A stretch of 6,937 bases of DNA from Smithella sp. Lineage in GTDB: Bacteria > Desulfobacterota > Syntrophia > Syntrophales > Smithellaceae. The DNA is taken from NCBI GenBank assembly GCA_012797505.1, contig JAAZOZ010000426.1, positions 1 to 6,937 on the forward strand, read 5' to 3'. Position 1 is the stretch's first letter. Each line of letters opens with the position of its first letter. Below are positions 1 to 5,640 of this stretch, piece after piece. The notes below the pieces were generated by a model. It was not told the origin of the DNA, made no database searches, and worked only from the letters and a program-made list of their open reading frames with translations. Made by a program: the position numbers and the translations under genes.

Positions 1-51
1 GTGGGGGATTTTCAAGTGGCCACAGGTGGGGGATTTTGGGTGGCCGCCGGG
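1..51. mobile_element. End of an insertion sequence (IS21-like), running off the left edge
   Basis: Two near-identical copies of a short motif sit in tandem: GTGGGGGATTTT followed by TGGCC, at 1-21 and 26-44. Repeated motifs of this kind next to the terminus are typical of IS21-family (istA/istB) elements, so I read this as one end of such an element with its body outside the window. The inner boundary is placed at about 45-54, because the toxin reading frame entering from the right stops resembling its family there. No transposase or second end is visible, so family assignment and target duplication cannot be checked here. Confidence 0.5.
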
Positions 52-219
52 GAGATAGAGTTTTGGGTATTGAAACGGGTTCAGTTCTATCTCAGCAATG
101 CACGTATAAAACATTCGTAAAAAATCGTCTCCGCATCCTGAATATTTCTCCTCATACCATGCATAACCCGCAACGGCATCATCTTCTACACAAGGGAGAA
201 ATCGCAAAGTATATTTCAT
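52..219 (-). pseudogene. RelE/ParE-type toxin, 3' part lost at an insertion-sequence junction
   Basis: Translating the minus strand from ATG at 219 gives MKYTLRFLPCVEDDAVAGYA, then WYEEKYSGCGDDFLRMFYTC and AEIELNPFQYPKLY. This is the N-terminal half of a RelE/ParE-superfamily toxin (type II TA; an mRNA interferase or gyrase-inhibiting fold) of the group usually paired with PF09720 antitoxins. Such toxins are about 95-100 residues. Here about 56 codons match, then the frame runs into insertion-sequence DNA and stays open to base 1, giving an unrelated tail (PGGHPKSPTCGH...). The C-terminal strands and most catalytic or basic residues are missing, so it should be inactive. The ATG overlaps the antitoxin stop (TAATG) and is preceded by AGGAAA inside the antitoxin gene. 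Whether a toxic protein is still made depends on the unseen sequence to the left. Confidence 0.8.
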
Positions 220-440
220 TATTTCCTGTTATTTATCTTTGCTTTAAGTTCATCGAAAGAGATAAGATCACCCGGGTGATTGTCAAATACCGCAAGTCTT
301 CGCAATAGTTCATTTTTGTGGCTATCAGGCATCTGCACAACAGATGCGTCTGCGGCAATGCTCTCCCATAAATCTTCAACAAAAAGAATCTTTTCGGGAA
401 TACTCAATTCTTTTATCTCGGGCATATTTAACAAATGCAT
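219..440 (-). CDS. Antitoxin of the PF09720 addiction-module family
   Basis: A 73-residue acidic protein with the hallmarks of the TIGR02574/PF09720 'putative addiction module component' family: an N-terminal PEIKELSIPEKILFVEDLWE helix, then SIA, then a central HKNELLRRL segment and a C-terminal FDELKAKI that would wrap the toxin. Its role is to neutralise the adjacent RelE/ParE toxin and probably to repress the pair. Start choice: an in-frame ATG exists four codons upstream, but TGGAGG lies five bases before the ATG at 440 and overlaps the upstream codons, so 440 is the better start. The stop overlaps the toxin start by one base. The partner is cut by an insertion sequence, so this antitoxin is probably orphaned, although it could still counter a homologous toxin elsewhere in the genome. 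Confidence 0.85.
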   Translation of the reverse strand: MHLLNMPEIKELSIPEKILFVEDLWESIAADASVVQMPDSHKNELLRRLAVFDNHPGDLISFDELKAKINNRK

Positions 441-468
441 TTTTTCCTCCATTTGTAATTTTCAGCAC

Positions 469-497
469 ATCTTAAAATTGTGATCAACCAAAGTTAA
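469..497 (-). promoter_or_regulatory. Candidate sigma70 promoter of the PF09720 antitoxin gene
   Basis: On the minus strand, TTAACT (497-492) and TAAGAT (474-469) are separated by 17 bases. Each matches the sigma70 consensus at four of six positions. The predicted transcript start near 462 leaves a short leader before the GGAGG at 446-450. The palindrome TGATCA (481-486) lies in the spacer, where an autoregulating antitoxin could bind. This is read by eye only. Confidence 0.35.
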
Positions 498-784
498 TCT
501 ATATTTACCACAACTGCTTATGATTGCAAGCGATTAACTCATTTTGAATTGCCGCTCAGTATCGCCAGTATTATACCGGTAAACTGTATACCCTCTGAAG
601 CCGCAACCTTCTCTGCGTCTCATACCGGTGAAGACCTGAAGGTAACGCGAACCGTACACAGAATAATTTGAAAGCTACCTGGATTCCGGCCCAGTGACAC
701 TGCCGGAATGACGGAGTGGGTAATGACCCAGAGTAATCAATGCTTTGTCGAAACCATGATGAACAATAGTTTGTCAATATAAAC
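498..784. other. Spacer between two TA modules, no gene recognised
   Basis: This stretch lies between the PF09720 antitoxin promoter and the vapC stop. A 73-codon minus-strand frame at 571-792 crosses a palindrome and resembles no protein I know, so I treat it as chance. The only structure seen is the hairpin at 683-709 and two copies of ATACCGGT (573-580 and 622-629), the first inside the palindrome TACCGGTA. No convincing terminator with a T-tract follows vapC. Confidence 0.5.
683..709. repeat. REP-like palindrome (ATTCCGGC / GCCGGAAT)
   Basis: ATTCCGGC (683-690) and GCCGGAAT (702-709) form a perfect 8-bp stem around an 11-base loop. The flanks CTGG and GACGG give the familiar 'CTGGATTCCGGC...GCCGGAATGACGG' look of repetitive extragenic palindromes found in many proteobacterial genomes. 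With no T-run beside it, it is more likely a dispersed repeat than a terminator. Only one copy is present in the window. Confidence 0.55.
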
Positions 785-1201
785 TTATCCACTTGCAGGA
801 AGCTCTTTTGACCAGTCCTCGATTTTTAAGCCATCGACGCGGGAAAACTCATCGGCATTGTTTGTTACAAAAATGAGGTCTTTGCTCAAAGCCTGTGCCG
901 CAAGCAGCATATCAATAGGTCCAATGATCTCCCCTTTCTTTTTTAGTTTTGTCTTCAGCTTCCCGTAACAGACAGCATCTTCGTCATCGAAAGGAAGAAT
1001 ACGAAACAGGGAGATAAATTTTAGCAAGGCAACACGGTTCTTTTCAACATACTGACTGTTTTCCACGCCAAACTCCAGTTCGGCAATGGTCAAAGAAGAA
1101 ATATAGATGTCATGTTTTGATTTTTTATTAATTGTATTAATAAGTTGTGGCGTCTTTTTATTGATGGCAAAAATACAGATGTTGGTGTCAAGAAGATACA
1201 C
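785..1201 (-). CDS. vapC: VapC-type PIN-domain ribonuclease toxin
   Basis: A 138-residue PIN-domain protein, the usual VapC length. VapC toxins are Mg2+-dependent endoribonucleases that cut tRNA or rRNA when freed from VapB. The expected acidic residues are visible: D5 in YLLDTN, E41 in TIAELEFGVE, D97 in GPIDMLLAAQA, and D117 after TNNADEF, where TNN is the classic third PIN motif. With no internal stop and all motifs kept, it should be active. Start choice: the frame opens with GTG at 1201, which shares its first base with the vapB stop (TAGTG). GTG puts D5 exactly where the family has it, and no upstream in-frame ATG fits. The overlap implies translational coupling to vapB. The gene ends in AT-rich sequence with no clear terminator. 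Confidence 0.93.
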   Translation of the reverse strand: MYLLDTNICIFAINKKTPQLINTINKKSKHDIYISSLTIAELEFGVENSQYVEKNRVALLKFISLFRILPFDDEDAVCYGKLKTKLKKKGEIIGPIDMLLAAQALSKDLIFVTNNADEFSRVDGLKIEDWSKELPASG

Positions 1202-1431
1202 TATAGACTTTCCCTTTTTTGATTTTTCCCCTGATCTCTTCCCTCTTTCATGAAATCGTCGGAAAAACCTTCAAGACCTTCCAGGAAAACTTCCCACGCC
1301 TTTTCATGCGGCACCAAAAGCACAGCCTTGCCGTGTTTTTGGATATAAACATCTTCCCCGGTGAATTGAAACTCCTTGGGCAAACGAACCGCCTGCGACC
1401 TCCCGTTTTGAAAAAGTTTTGCTGTTTGCAT
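1201..1431 (-). CDS. vapB: VapB-type antitoxin (SpoVT/AbrB fold)
   Basis: A 76-residue protein. Residues 1-45 are a SpoVT/AbrB swapped-hairpin DNA-binding domain with the VapB/VagC signature AKLFQNGRSQAVRLPKEFQF, then a GEDVYIQKHGKAVLLVP strand pair. Residues 46-76 form a charged tail (EVFLEGLEGF...) that in this family occupies the VapC active site. It neutralises the overlapping VapC and should repress the operon as a complex. Start choice: the frame can be extended ten codons to an ATG at 1461, but GGAGG (1443-1439) sits seven bases before the ATG at 1431, and family members begin at this MQTAKLF, so I use 1431. The stop and the vapC GTG overlap by one base. Confidence 0.92.
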   Translation of the reverse strand: MQTAKLFQNGRSQAVRLPKEFQFTGEDVYIQKHGKAVLLVPHEKAWEVFLEGLEGFSDDFMKEGRDQGKNQKRESL

Positions 1432-1449
1432 AACATTACCTCCAATTAA

Positions 1450-1478
1450 AATGTATATCATGGTATATATTTTGTCAA
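1450..1478 (-). promoter_or_regulatory. vapBC promoter with likely operator repeats
   Basis: On the minus strand a perfect TTGACA (1478-1473) and TACATT (1455-1450) are 17 bases apart. Transcription would begin near 1443, at the ribosome binding site, giving an unusually short leader. On the plus strand GTATAT occurs at 1453-1458 and 1463-1468, exactly 10 bp apart and so on one face of the helix, within the spacer and -10. AbrB-fold antitoxins often bind AT-rich repeated half-sites that overlap their own promoter, so these are the likely VapB-VapC operator. The -35 is strong and the -10 moderate. Confidence 0.5.
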
Positions 1479-1777
1479 ATTCATTATGCGCTCCGCAGAA
1501 GAGGAAATTTCAAAACGGGATCAATGAAAATATTTGTGCTTTATCCGGCAATCAAATATACCCTGCCGGCTATTTCAAGACGATCTGTCCAGTGCCTTGG
1601 GTTGCGACGTCAGTGAGCAACCGCTATGATTACAACGCTGTAATTGCTCAATCCATAAAGCATTTCACAGTTTTTCGCAACACACCGGAAATCGCACCGA
1701 TATAGAGAGATATTCTTAATAATTCTGAAGTCATAGAAACATCCATAACATGAATAATCATCATTCGAAATGGATAC
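1479..1777. other. Gene-poor stretch between vapBC and the HEPN fragment
   Basis: No recognisable gene. A plus-strand frame (1451-1705, 84 codons) starts inside the vapBC promoter, lacks a ribosome binding site and resembles no family I know. A shorter frame from ATG at 1523 encodes about 30 residues (MKIFVLYPAIKYTLPAISRR...) and is also unassigned. Decayed coding DNA is possible. The only clear structure is the nested inverted repeat at 1614-1650. Confidence 0.45.
1614..1650. repeat. Nested inverted repeat
   Basis: TGAGCAA (1614-1620) pairs with TTGCTCA (1644-1650). Inside it, TTACA (1630-1634) pairs with TGTAA (1639-1643) around the loop ACGC. Nine unpaired bases lie on the left side only, so the fold is two stacked stems with an asymmetric bulge. 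It lacks a T-tract and a neighbouring gene end, so a terminator is unlikely. A structured RNA, protein-binding site or repeat end remains possible. Confidence 0.4.
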
Positions 1778-2035
1778 TTAATAACTTAAGGGTGTCCCCT
1801 TTTCCCTTCTGATCAATTTTAAATTTAGTAAACTCAAAAGATATACGAGGTTATGAGTGAATGGCGCTTCATTATTATATTTTTGCATGTGAAGAGCTTT
1901 TAGCATCTTTTCTGTTGCCTGTTGACACATAAAAACAGCGTTAAGGTATCTGCCATTGTTATGTATTGATTGGGCAGTTTCCATATCATATTCTGCAATA
2001 TCCAACCAATAAGCTATTTTTTCAGATATTTCCAA
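1778..2035 (-). pseudogene. HEPN-domain protein, C-terminally truncated
   Basis: Residues 1 to about 72 match the HEPN family (PF05168) strongly: KIAYWLDIAEYDMETAQSIH, then GRYLNAVFMCQQATEKMLKA, then PFTHNLVYLLSLLNL. Full-length members run about 120-135 residues and carry further helices with a conserved RYP-type segment. Here the frame ends at 85 with an unrelated tail (KLIRREKGTPLSY), and I find no continuation in other frames, so about one third is missing. HEPN proteins are usually RNase toxins or accessory subunits paired with a minimal nucleotidyltransferase (MNT); none is visible on either side. The best start is TTG at 2035, the only codon giving the family's usual MEI..KIAYWL beginning; it has AAGAGG six bases upstream. 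Probably inactive, but a short functional variant cannot be excluded. Confidence 0.7.
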
Positions 2036-2097
2036 AATGAACCTCTTATTCCCTTTGCTGGTTCAATCTCAATGTCATTGCCTTAAGCGCTAAAGCT

Positions 2098-2118
2098 CCC
2101 CTCTTTGGTAAAGAGGGG
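2098..2118. repeat. Palindrome CCCCTCTTT-GGT-AAAGAGGGG
   Basis: A perfect 9-bp stem with a 3-base loop, followed by TTGGGGGAGATTTT. The arrangement (a C-rich/G-rich palindrome beside a G-tract and AGATTTT) looks like dispersed intergenic repeats common in deltaproteobacterial and cyanobacterial genomes. Only one copy lies in the window, so repeat status is inferred from its form. Confidence 0.6.
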
Positions 2119-2207
2119 TTGGGGGAGATTTTAAAAATGTCAATAAAATCAAAGCATATCCACCTTGTGCCAATGAATAATAAACGGATGATAATTCCTG
2201 AACCCAA

Positions 2208-2226
2208 AACATTCAGGCAGAATGTT
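2208..2226. repeat. Inverted repeat AACATTC-AGGCA-GAATGTT
   Basis: A perfect 7-bp stem around a 5-base loop. It is followed at once by a smaller GC-rich palindrome, GGCGC-AGC-GCGCC (2231-2243), and then by the strong hairpin at 2254-2274. The three probably belong to one composite repeat rather than being independent. Confidence 0.45.
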
Positions 2227-2253
2227 CTCCGGCGCAGCGCGCCAAAACAAACA

Positions 2254-2274
2254 TTCCCACGCGGCGCGTGGGAA
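2254..2274 (-). terminator. Strong GC hairpin, REP-like and possible terminator of the pilin operon
   Basis: TTCCCACGC and GCGTGGGAA form a perfect 9-bp stem with a GGC loop. This motif ('TTCCCACGC...GCGTGGGAACG') is a common dispersed palindrome in bacteria. Read on the minus strand, in the direction of the pilin operon and about 110 bases past its last stop, it is followed by TGTTTGTTTTGG, a T-rich run that could allow rho-independent termination. Both readings can be true. Confidence 0.45.
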
Positions 2275-2382
2275 CGAGAATCTTCCCCCCTCTTAAAAAT
2301 CCGCAACTCGTTTGATCAATATGTCAATTGATATTTTGAAGTACGTCCCCTACTTCCCTACTTCCTCCGTTATCAGTTCACT

Positions 2383-4635
2383 CTACTGTTGAATGGGAGG
2401 CAGGAAGCCCGTTTCACTTCCAGTACCACCGCTGCTGACGCCGCCCTTGAGATAGTAGGCCAGATCATCGAAGTAGGTCTTCACCGAATTTTTGCCAAGC
2501 GATACTACACCGATTTCCGGAGGAAACGATCCCATCGTGTATGCCCCGGTGGTCCATTTTTGGGTGCGCAGGATCGCCCCGGCCTCCTTGCCCGACCCCA
2601 TGATGTGGAGCGTGGAATCCTGGGCAGTGTTGAGGCTCGCGTTCCAGGCAACCAGCGTGAATTTGTCACCCGCGGCATCCCAGTTCTGTATCTGGTTCAT
2701 CGGCCAGTTGACCGTTCCGCGCGTCTGGCCGAGCCGGACGTTGTTCAGGGCCGTGGTATCCGATGAGTGATCTATCCTGTCAGTATAAAAAACCCAGATA
2801 TAGTTATCTCTAGACCGGTATCCCCAAGTCGAATCTGTTGTAAAAGAACCAATCGTATTTGGCCGGGTGAAAGTCCCAACCACCTTATTGAGCAGCAGCA
2901 CGACCTTTCCGTCGCTGTCGTTGATCTTGCGGAAGACCTCGGCTGTTCCGGCGCCGCCGGTGATCGTATCGCCAAGATTGATTGTCGCCGCGTCGTTTAC
3001 AGTTAGTTTCAGCGAGGCCGCCTCAACAATGCGGACCAGGAGGGTGGACCAGTCATCGACGTGACCGTCATCATCTACGATTACGTCGCTGCCGTCGTCT
3101 TCGTCCAGCAGCTTGTAGGCCAGCCAGTTATCATCTCCGTTTCCCTGATTGCTGTTACGTGTCCATAGAACCAGCATAGCCTTGTTATTATTCGTCGCTG
3201 GATCGGGGATCATGGTGTCCTTGATCCCATCCTTGTTGTTCCCGCCGTTATTGTTGCTGCGCATGATGGAAAATCCATAGAACGGGGCCTGGTTGGAGAG
3301 GGCTGTCGATGCCCGGAACATGATTCCGGCGCAGTAGGTGTCTGGCTTAGCTATGAATGAATTTGTTGCAGAATTCCAAGTGCCGGTGGCGACCTTCACC
3401 TGGATGTCATAGCTCAAATAACTACCGGCGCCGTCCCAGCTCTGATAGATGGGGTTATTGGCACCGCCGGGCATTGATACATAAGCCTCCGTTGAAGGCT
3501 GGTTGCCAGCACCGGAGCCGCTGGTGGTCTGGGTTATGCTGAGCGCTGTGTCCCCCCCGAGCGTGGTCGTGGCAAAATTCCCAGTGGATGTGCTGCCGGA
3601 AGCATCGGCCAGCATTGTCAGCAGGGCATCGCCTTTTTGTTCAGCCTGGGCCTCGGGCAGCCCGTTGCTGGCCAGCCCCTGATCAGAGTTGATCGCAGCG
3701 ATAGGCCCGCGATAGGTCAACTTTCTGGAAGTTGACATGATGCCGCTTCCGAGAGACCCTGTTGATCGGATATCAAGATACTTCAAAAGTGCAACATCCT
3801 GGCCGTTGGTCACGGCAACACTGATGGTATTCGTTGGGTTGATAAAATTCGTGATATTCTGGAGGTTGTTTCCAACCTTCTTTTCATAAATGTAAACAGT
3901 TGAACCCGCTCCCACCAACTGAAAGGTTCCCCGAATGTCCGGAAAAGCTGCGGCCCCGGCGGACAGAGTGAGATTGCCGTTTGTGGTCAGGGTCTGCGCC
4001 GTCGCGGTGGCCACGGGCAACACCGTGTATCCTTCAGTAACCGTTACCGGCGAGCTTAATGTAAAGGTCGCAGTTCGGTAGGTAGCATTTGAACCGGCCA
4101 GTACTACATTTGTGTAATTAACCGCCGTTCCGACCAACGTACCCTCATTCAGGATGACAATCCGTCCCGTAGTCGGGATCGTCCTGTCTGAGGGGATGCC
4201 GCCGTTGATCTTGGTCTGCAGCGCGGTTGTATTTGTTCCAGCGGCATTGACCTTGTAGTAGTAGGGGTAGCTCTCGATGTAAAAACTTCCGGCGCCGCCG
4301 GAGAGATTGTAGGTCTTGTTGTGAACGCTGCCAATTATGTTATCGCGGTTTGTTTCGCCGCTGACGCTGATGAACTGGCTGGCTGCATAACGATATCCGG
4401 ACTCCGCCAGATAGTAGGCCTTATTCATGTTGTTGGCGGCTACCTCGCTGAAGAAGGAGGTGGATGTCAGAGGAAGAAGCGCCGCTGCCAGGATGGCGAA
4501 GATCACCATGATCATGATCAGTCCGACCAGGATTGCTCCTCTCCCTTTTGACGCGGGAAAGAGAGGAAAGTTCCTTTGCCTGACATGAGTTTGTTCTTCA
4601 ACGGCCAGTTGAAAATGAATACTGTGTTTTTTCAC
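2383..4635 (-). CDS. Giant PilX-like minor pilin with C-terminal lectin-like module
   Basis: A 750-residue protein. Residues 1-33 form a long charged leader ending in KGRG, the likely prepilin peptidase site. Residues 34-54 are the hydrophobic helix (AILVGLIMIMVIFAILAAAL), followed by NKAYYLAESGYRYA, a motif typical of PilX/GspK-type pilins. Like GspK, it has no glutamate at mature position 5 (glycine instead). Residues 110-350 are Thr/Ser/Gly-rich beta sequence. About 355-730 resembles a concanavalin/LamG-like sandwich (SYDIQVKV, AGIMFRAS, YGFSIMRS, WLAYKLLDE, YFDDLAYYL). Within it lie an Asp-rich loop (511-528) and an inserted GDTITGGAGTAEV unit (about 552-600). There is one cysteine, C435. 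PilX is usually 150-200 residues. The start is GTG at 4635, with AAGGAG eight bases upstream. It is the last gene of the minor-pilin operon, 30 bases after the PilW-like gene. I infer a modular tip pilin or adhesin; the fold of the C-terminal part is judged by eye. Confidence 0.75.
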   Translation of the reverse strand: MKKHSIHFQLAVEEQTHVRQRNFPLFPASKGRGAILVGLIMIMVIFAILAAALLPLTSTSFFSEVAANNMNKAYYLAESGYRYAASQFISVSGETNRDNIIGSVHNKTYNLSGGAGSFYIESYPYYYKVNAAGTNTTALQTKINGGIPSDRTIPTTGRIVILNEGTLVGTAVNYTNVVLAGSNATYRTATFTLSSPVTVTEGYTVLPVATATAQTLTTNGNLTLSAGAAAFPDIRGTFQLVGAGSTVYIYEKKVGNNLQNITNFINPTNTISVAVTNGQDVALLKYLDIRSTGSLGSGIMSTSRKLTYRGPIAAINSDQGLASNGLPEAQAEQKGDALLTMLADASGSTSTGNFATTTLGGDTALSITQTTSGSGAGNQPSTEAYVSMPGGANNPIYQSWDGAGSYLSYDIQVKVATGTWNSATNSFIAKPDTYCAGIMFRASTALSNQAPFYGFSIMRSNNNGGNNKDGIKDTMIPDPATNNNKAMLVLWTRNSNQGNGDDNWLAYKLLDEDDGSDVIVDDDGHVDDWSTLLVRIVEAASLKLTVNDAATINLGDTITGGAGTAEVFRKINDSDGKVVLLLNKVVGTFTRPNTIGSFTTDSTWGYRSRDNYIWVFYTDRIDHSSDTTALNNVRLGQTRGTVNWPMNQIQNWDAAGDKFTLVAWNASLNTAQDSTLHIMGSGKEAGAILRTQKWTTGAYTMGSFPPEIGVVSLGKNSVKTYFDDLAYYLKGGVSSGGTGSETGFLPPIQQ

Positions 4636-4665
4636 GGCTTGATCTCCTTATAGTCTCCAGATGGC

Positions 4666-5184
4666 CTATCCCTTCGGGCCGTTATAATTCCCGGTGTTCC
4701 TAGGGTTGATTTGCGTCGTGAACGACGCTGTTGAAACACCGCTGCTGTCGGTTCGGTTCAGAACCAGGTCCACACGGATGGTGGCCAGAGTTTTGATATC
4801 GCTGAAGGTGGAGGGGTCATAGGTCAAGGTGAGGCTGTTCACTCCGTCCACAAGTACATCTCCGGTCGAGGCGGTCGGTGCGGTCTGCCCCTCGATGATC
4901 CTGATCTCGCTGCCCACTTTGGCCAAGGCGTAATCACCGTAGGTGTTCTTGAAGACAATCGATGTCGATGAGTAACTGTAGATTATCGAAACTTCCTGCA
5001 GTTCGCCACTGAGCCGCGCCATAACTATCTGGGCTTTCTGGCTGATCTCGGCGTTCTCTCTGGCGAAGATGTATCCCTGAACCCCCTGAACCAGCCCTAT
5101 CCCGGCAATTGCGGAAAGAATGCCAACCAGGACGAGAACAACGATCATTTCGATCAGTGTAAATCCTTTACTTCCCTTTTTCAT
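4666..5184 (-). CDS. PilW/GspJ-type minor pilin
   Basis: A 172-residue class III-signal prepilin. The short leader MKKGSKG is cleaved before F8, followed by FTLIEMIVVLVLVGILSAIA with E12 at mature position 5. The helix runs on through about residue 65 (ENAEISQKAQIVMARLSGEL), then a beta-rich domain with VDGVNSLTLTYDP (112-124), a phrase characteristic of the PilW/GspJ branch. It should sit in the inner membrane until processed, then join the minor-pilin complex that starts pilus or pseudopilus assembly. GGGAGGGG precedes the ATG at 5184. The stop of the upstream PilV-like gene is 15 bases away, so the two are one transcript. It has no cysteine. PilW versus GspJ cannot be settled without the rest of the machinery. 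Confidence 0.85.
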   Translation of the reverse strand: MKKGSKGFTLIEMIVVLVLVGILSAIAGIGLVQGVQGYIFARENAEISQKAQIVMARLSGELQEVSIIYSYSSTSIVFKNTYGDYALAKVGSEIRIIEGQTAPTASTGDVLVDGVNSLTLTYDPSTFSDIKTLATIRVDLVLNRTDSSGVSTASFTTQINPRNTGNYNGPKG

Positions 5185-5199
5185 CCGTTCCCCTCCCTT

Positions 5200-5640
5200 C
5201 TACTCCGTGAATAGGGTGGTGATTTTCTGATAACCCTTGGACAGTGTAATCTTCAGATTCTTGCACCCCGTGCCGTAACTGCATGTAGCTTCATCATAGA
5301 CGCCGTTCCCATCTCCATCGCTGTACGAAACGTAGGCCGTGCTGATTGAAACGTCATTCGCCCAGTAGGAGGCGGACAGGATGGCCGCCGGAAATGACCC
5401 CAGATTTAAGTTGCCGTCTTTGATCTTCTGCTTGTAATCGGCCACGATGTTTTCCATCACCTGATTGATCCTGTACTGATCCCTGACCATATTGACAGGT
5501 GTGCCACTCTGAACAATGCTTGTTCCCATGAAAACGACCAGGATCGTTCCCAGGATGCCTGCCACCACGATGGATATGATAACCTCGATCAGCGTGAAAC
5601 CCTTGTTTGAAAATATGCCGCATATGCGCGTTTTCTTCAT
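5200..5640 (-). CDS. PilV/GspI-type minor pilin with a calcium-like Asp loop
   Basis: A 146-residue prepilin with a 14-residue basic leader ending in NKG, then FTLIEVIISIVVAGILGTIL; E19 is at mature position 5. The globular part is short and includes SDGDGNGVYDE (107-117), an Asp/Asn-spaced loop (D108, D110, N112, D116, E117) that resembles metal-binding loops of minor pilins and EF-hand-like sites. Two cysteines (C120, C126) close behind it could form a disulfide. Position after the FimT-like gene and before the PilW-like gene fits PilV or GspI. The ATG at 5640 overlaps the preceding stop (ATGA). The ribosome binding site is weak (GGGG well upstream), so translation probably depends on coupling. 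Confidence 0.8.
   Translation of the reverse strand: MKKTRICGIFSNKGFTLIEVIISIVVAGILGTILVVFMGTSIVQSGTPVNMVRDQYRINQVMENIVADYKQKIKDGNLNLGSFPAAILSASYWANDVSISTAYVSYSDGDGNGVYDEATCSYGTGCKNLKITLSKGYQKITTLFTE

Larger units (their letters stand above)
2036..2382. other. Intergenic block rich in hairpins between HEPN fragment and pilin operon
   Basis: No gene recognised. Frames on both strands here (2046-2306 minus, 2119-2331 plus) run through palindromes and look accidental. The stretch contains three perfect hairpins, annotated separately, within 177 bases. Close to the pilin operon end it also has the short direct repeat CCCTACTTCCCTACTTCC. Such blocks usually mark repeat accumulation at the boundary of a conserved operon. 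Confidence 0.5.

Noticed and set aside
36..308. 90-codon plus-strand frame at the left edge
   Set aside because: It starts in the insertion-sequence end and is antisense to the well-supported toxin and antitoxin frames.
571..792. 73-codon minus-strand frame next to vapC
   Set aside because: It crosses the REP-like palindrome, lacks a convincing ribosome binding site and overlaps the vapC 3' end; no family resemblance.
1690..1703. A fourth, distant copy of the 14-bp repeat on the minus strand
   Set aside because: TATCGGTGCGATT shares the core ATCGGTG with the repeat but differs at several other bases and has no promoter beside it; probably chance.
1451..1705. 84-codon plus-strand frame beside vapB
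   Set aside because: It begins inside the vapBC promoter with no ribosome binding site and resembles no known protein, though decayed coding DNA is not excluded.
2036..2100. Remnant of a nucleotidyltransferase C-terminus upstream of the HEPN fragment
   Set aside because: A 22-codon open frame (ending ...GSFWKYLKK) overlaps the HEPN start, but it is too short and lacks any MNT motif.
2389..2766. 125-codon plus-strand frame antisense to the large pilin gene
   Set aside because: It lies entirely opposite a gene with a good ribosome binding site and pilin motifs, and is Arg/Pro-rich in the way shadow frames of GC-rich genes are.
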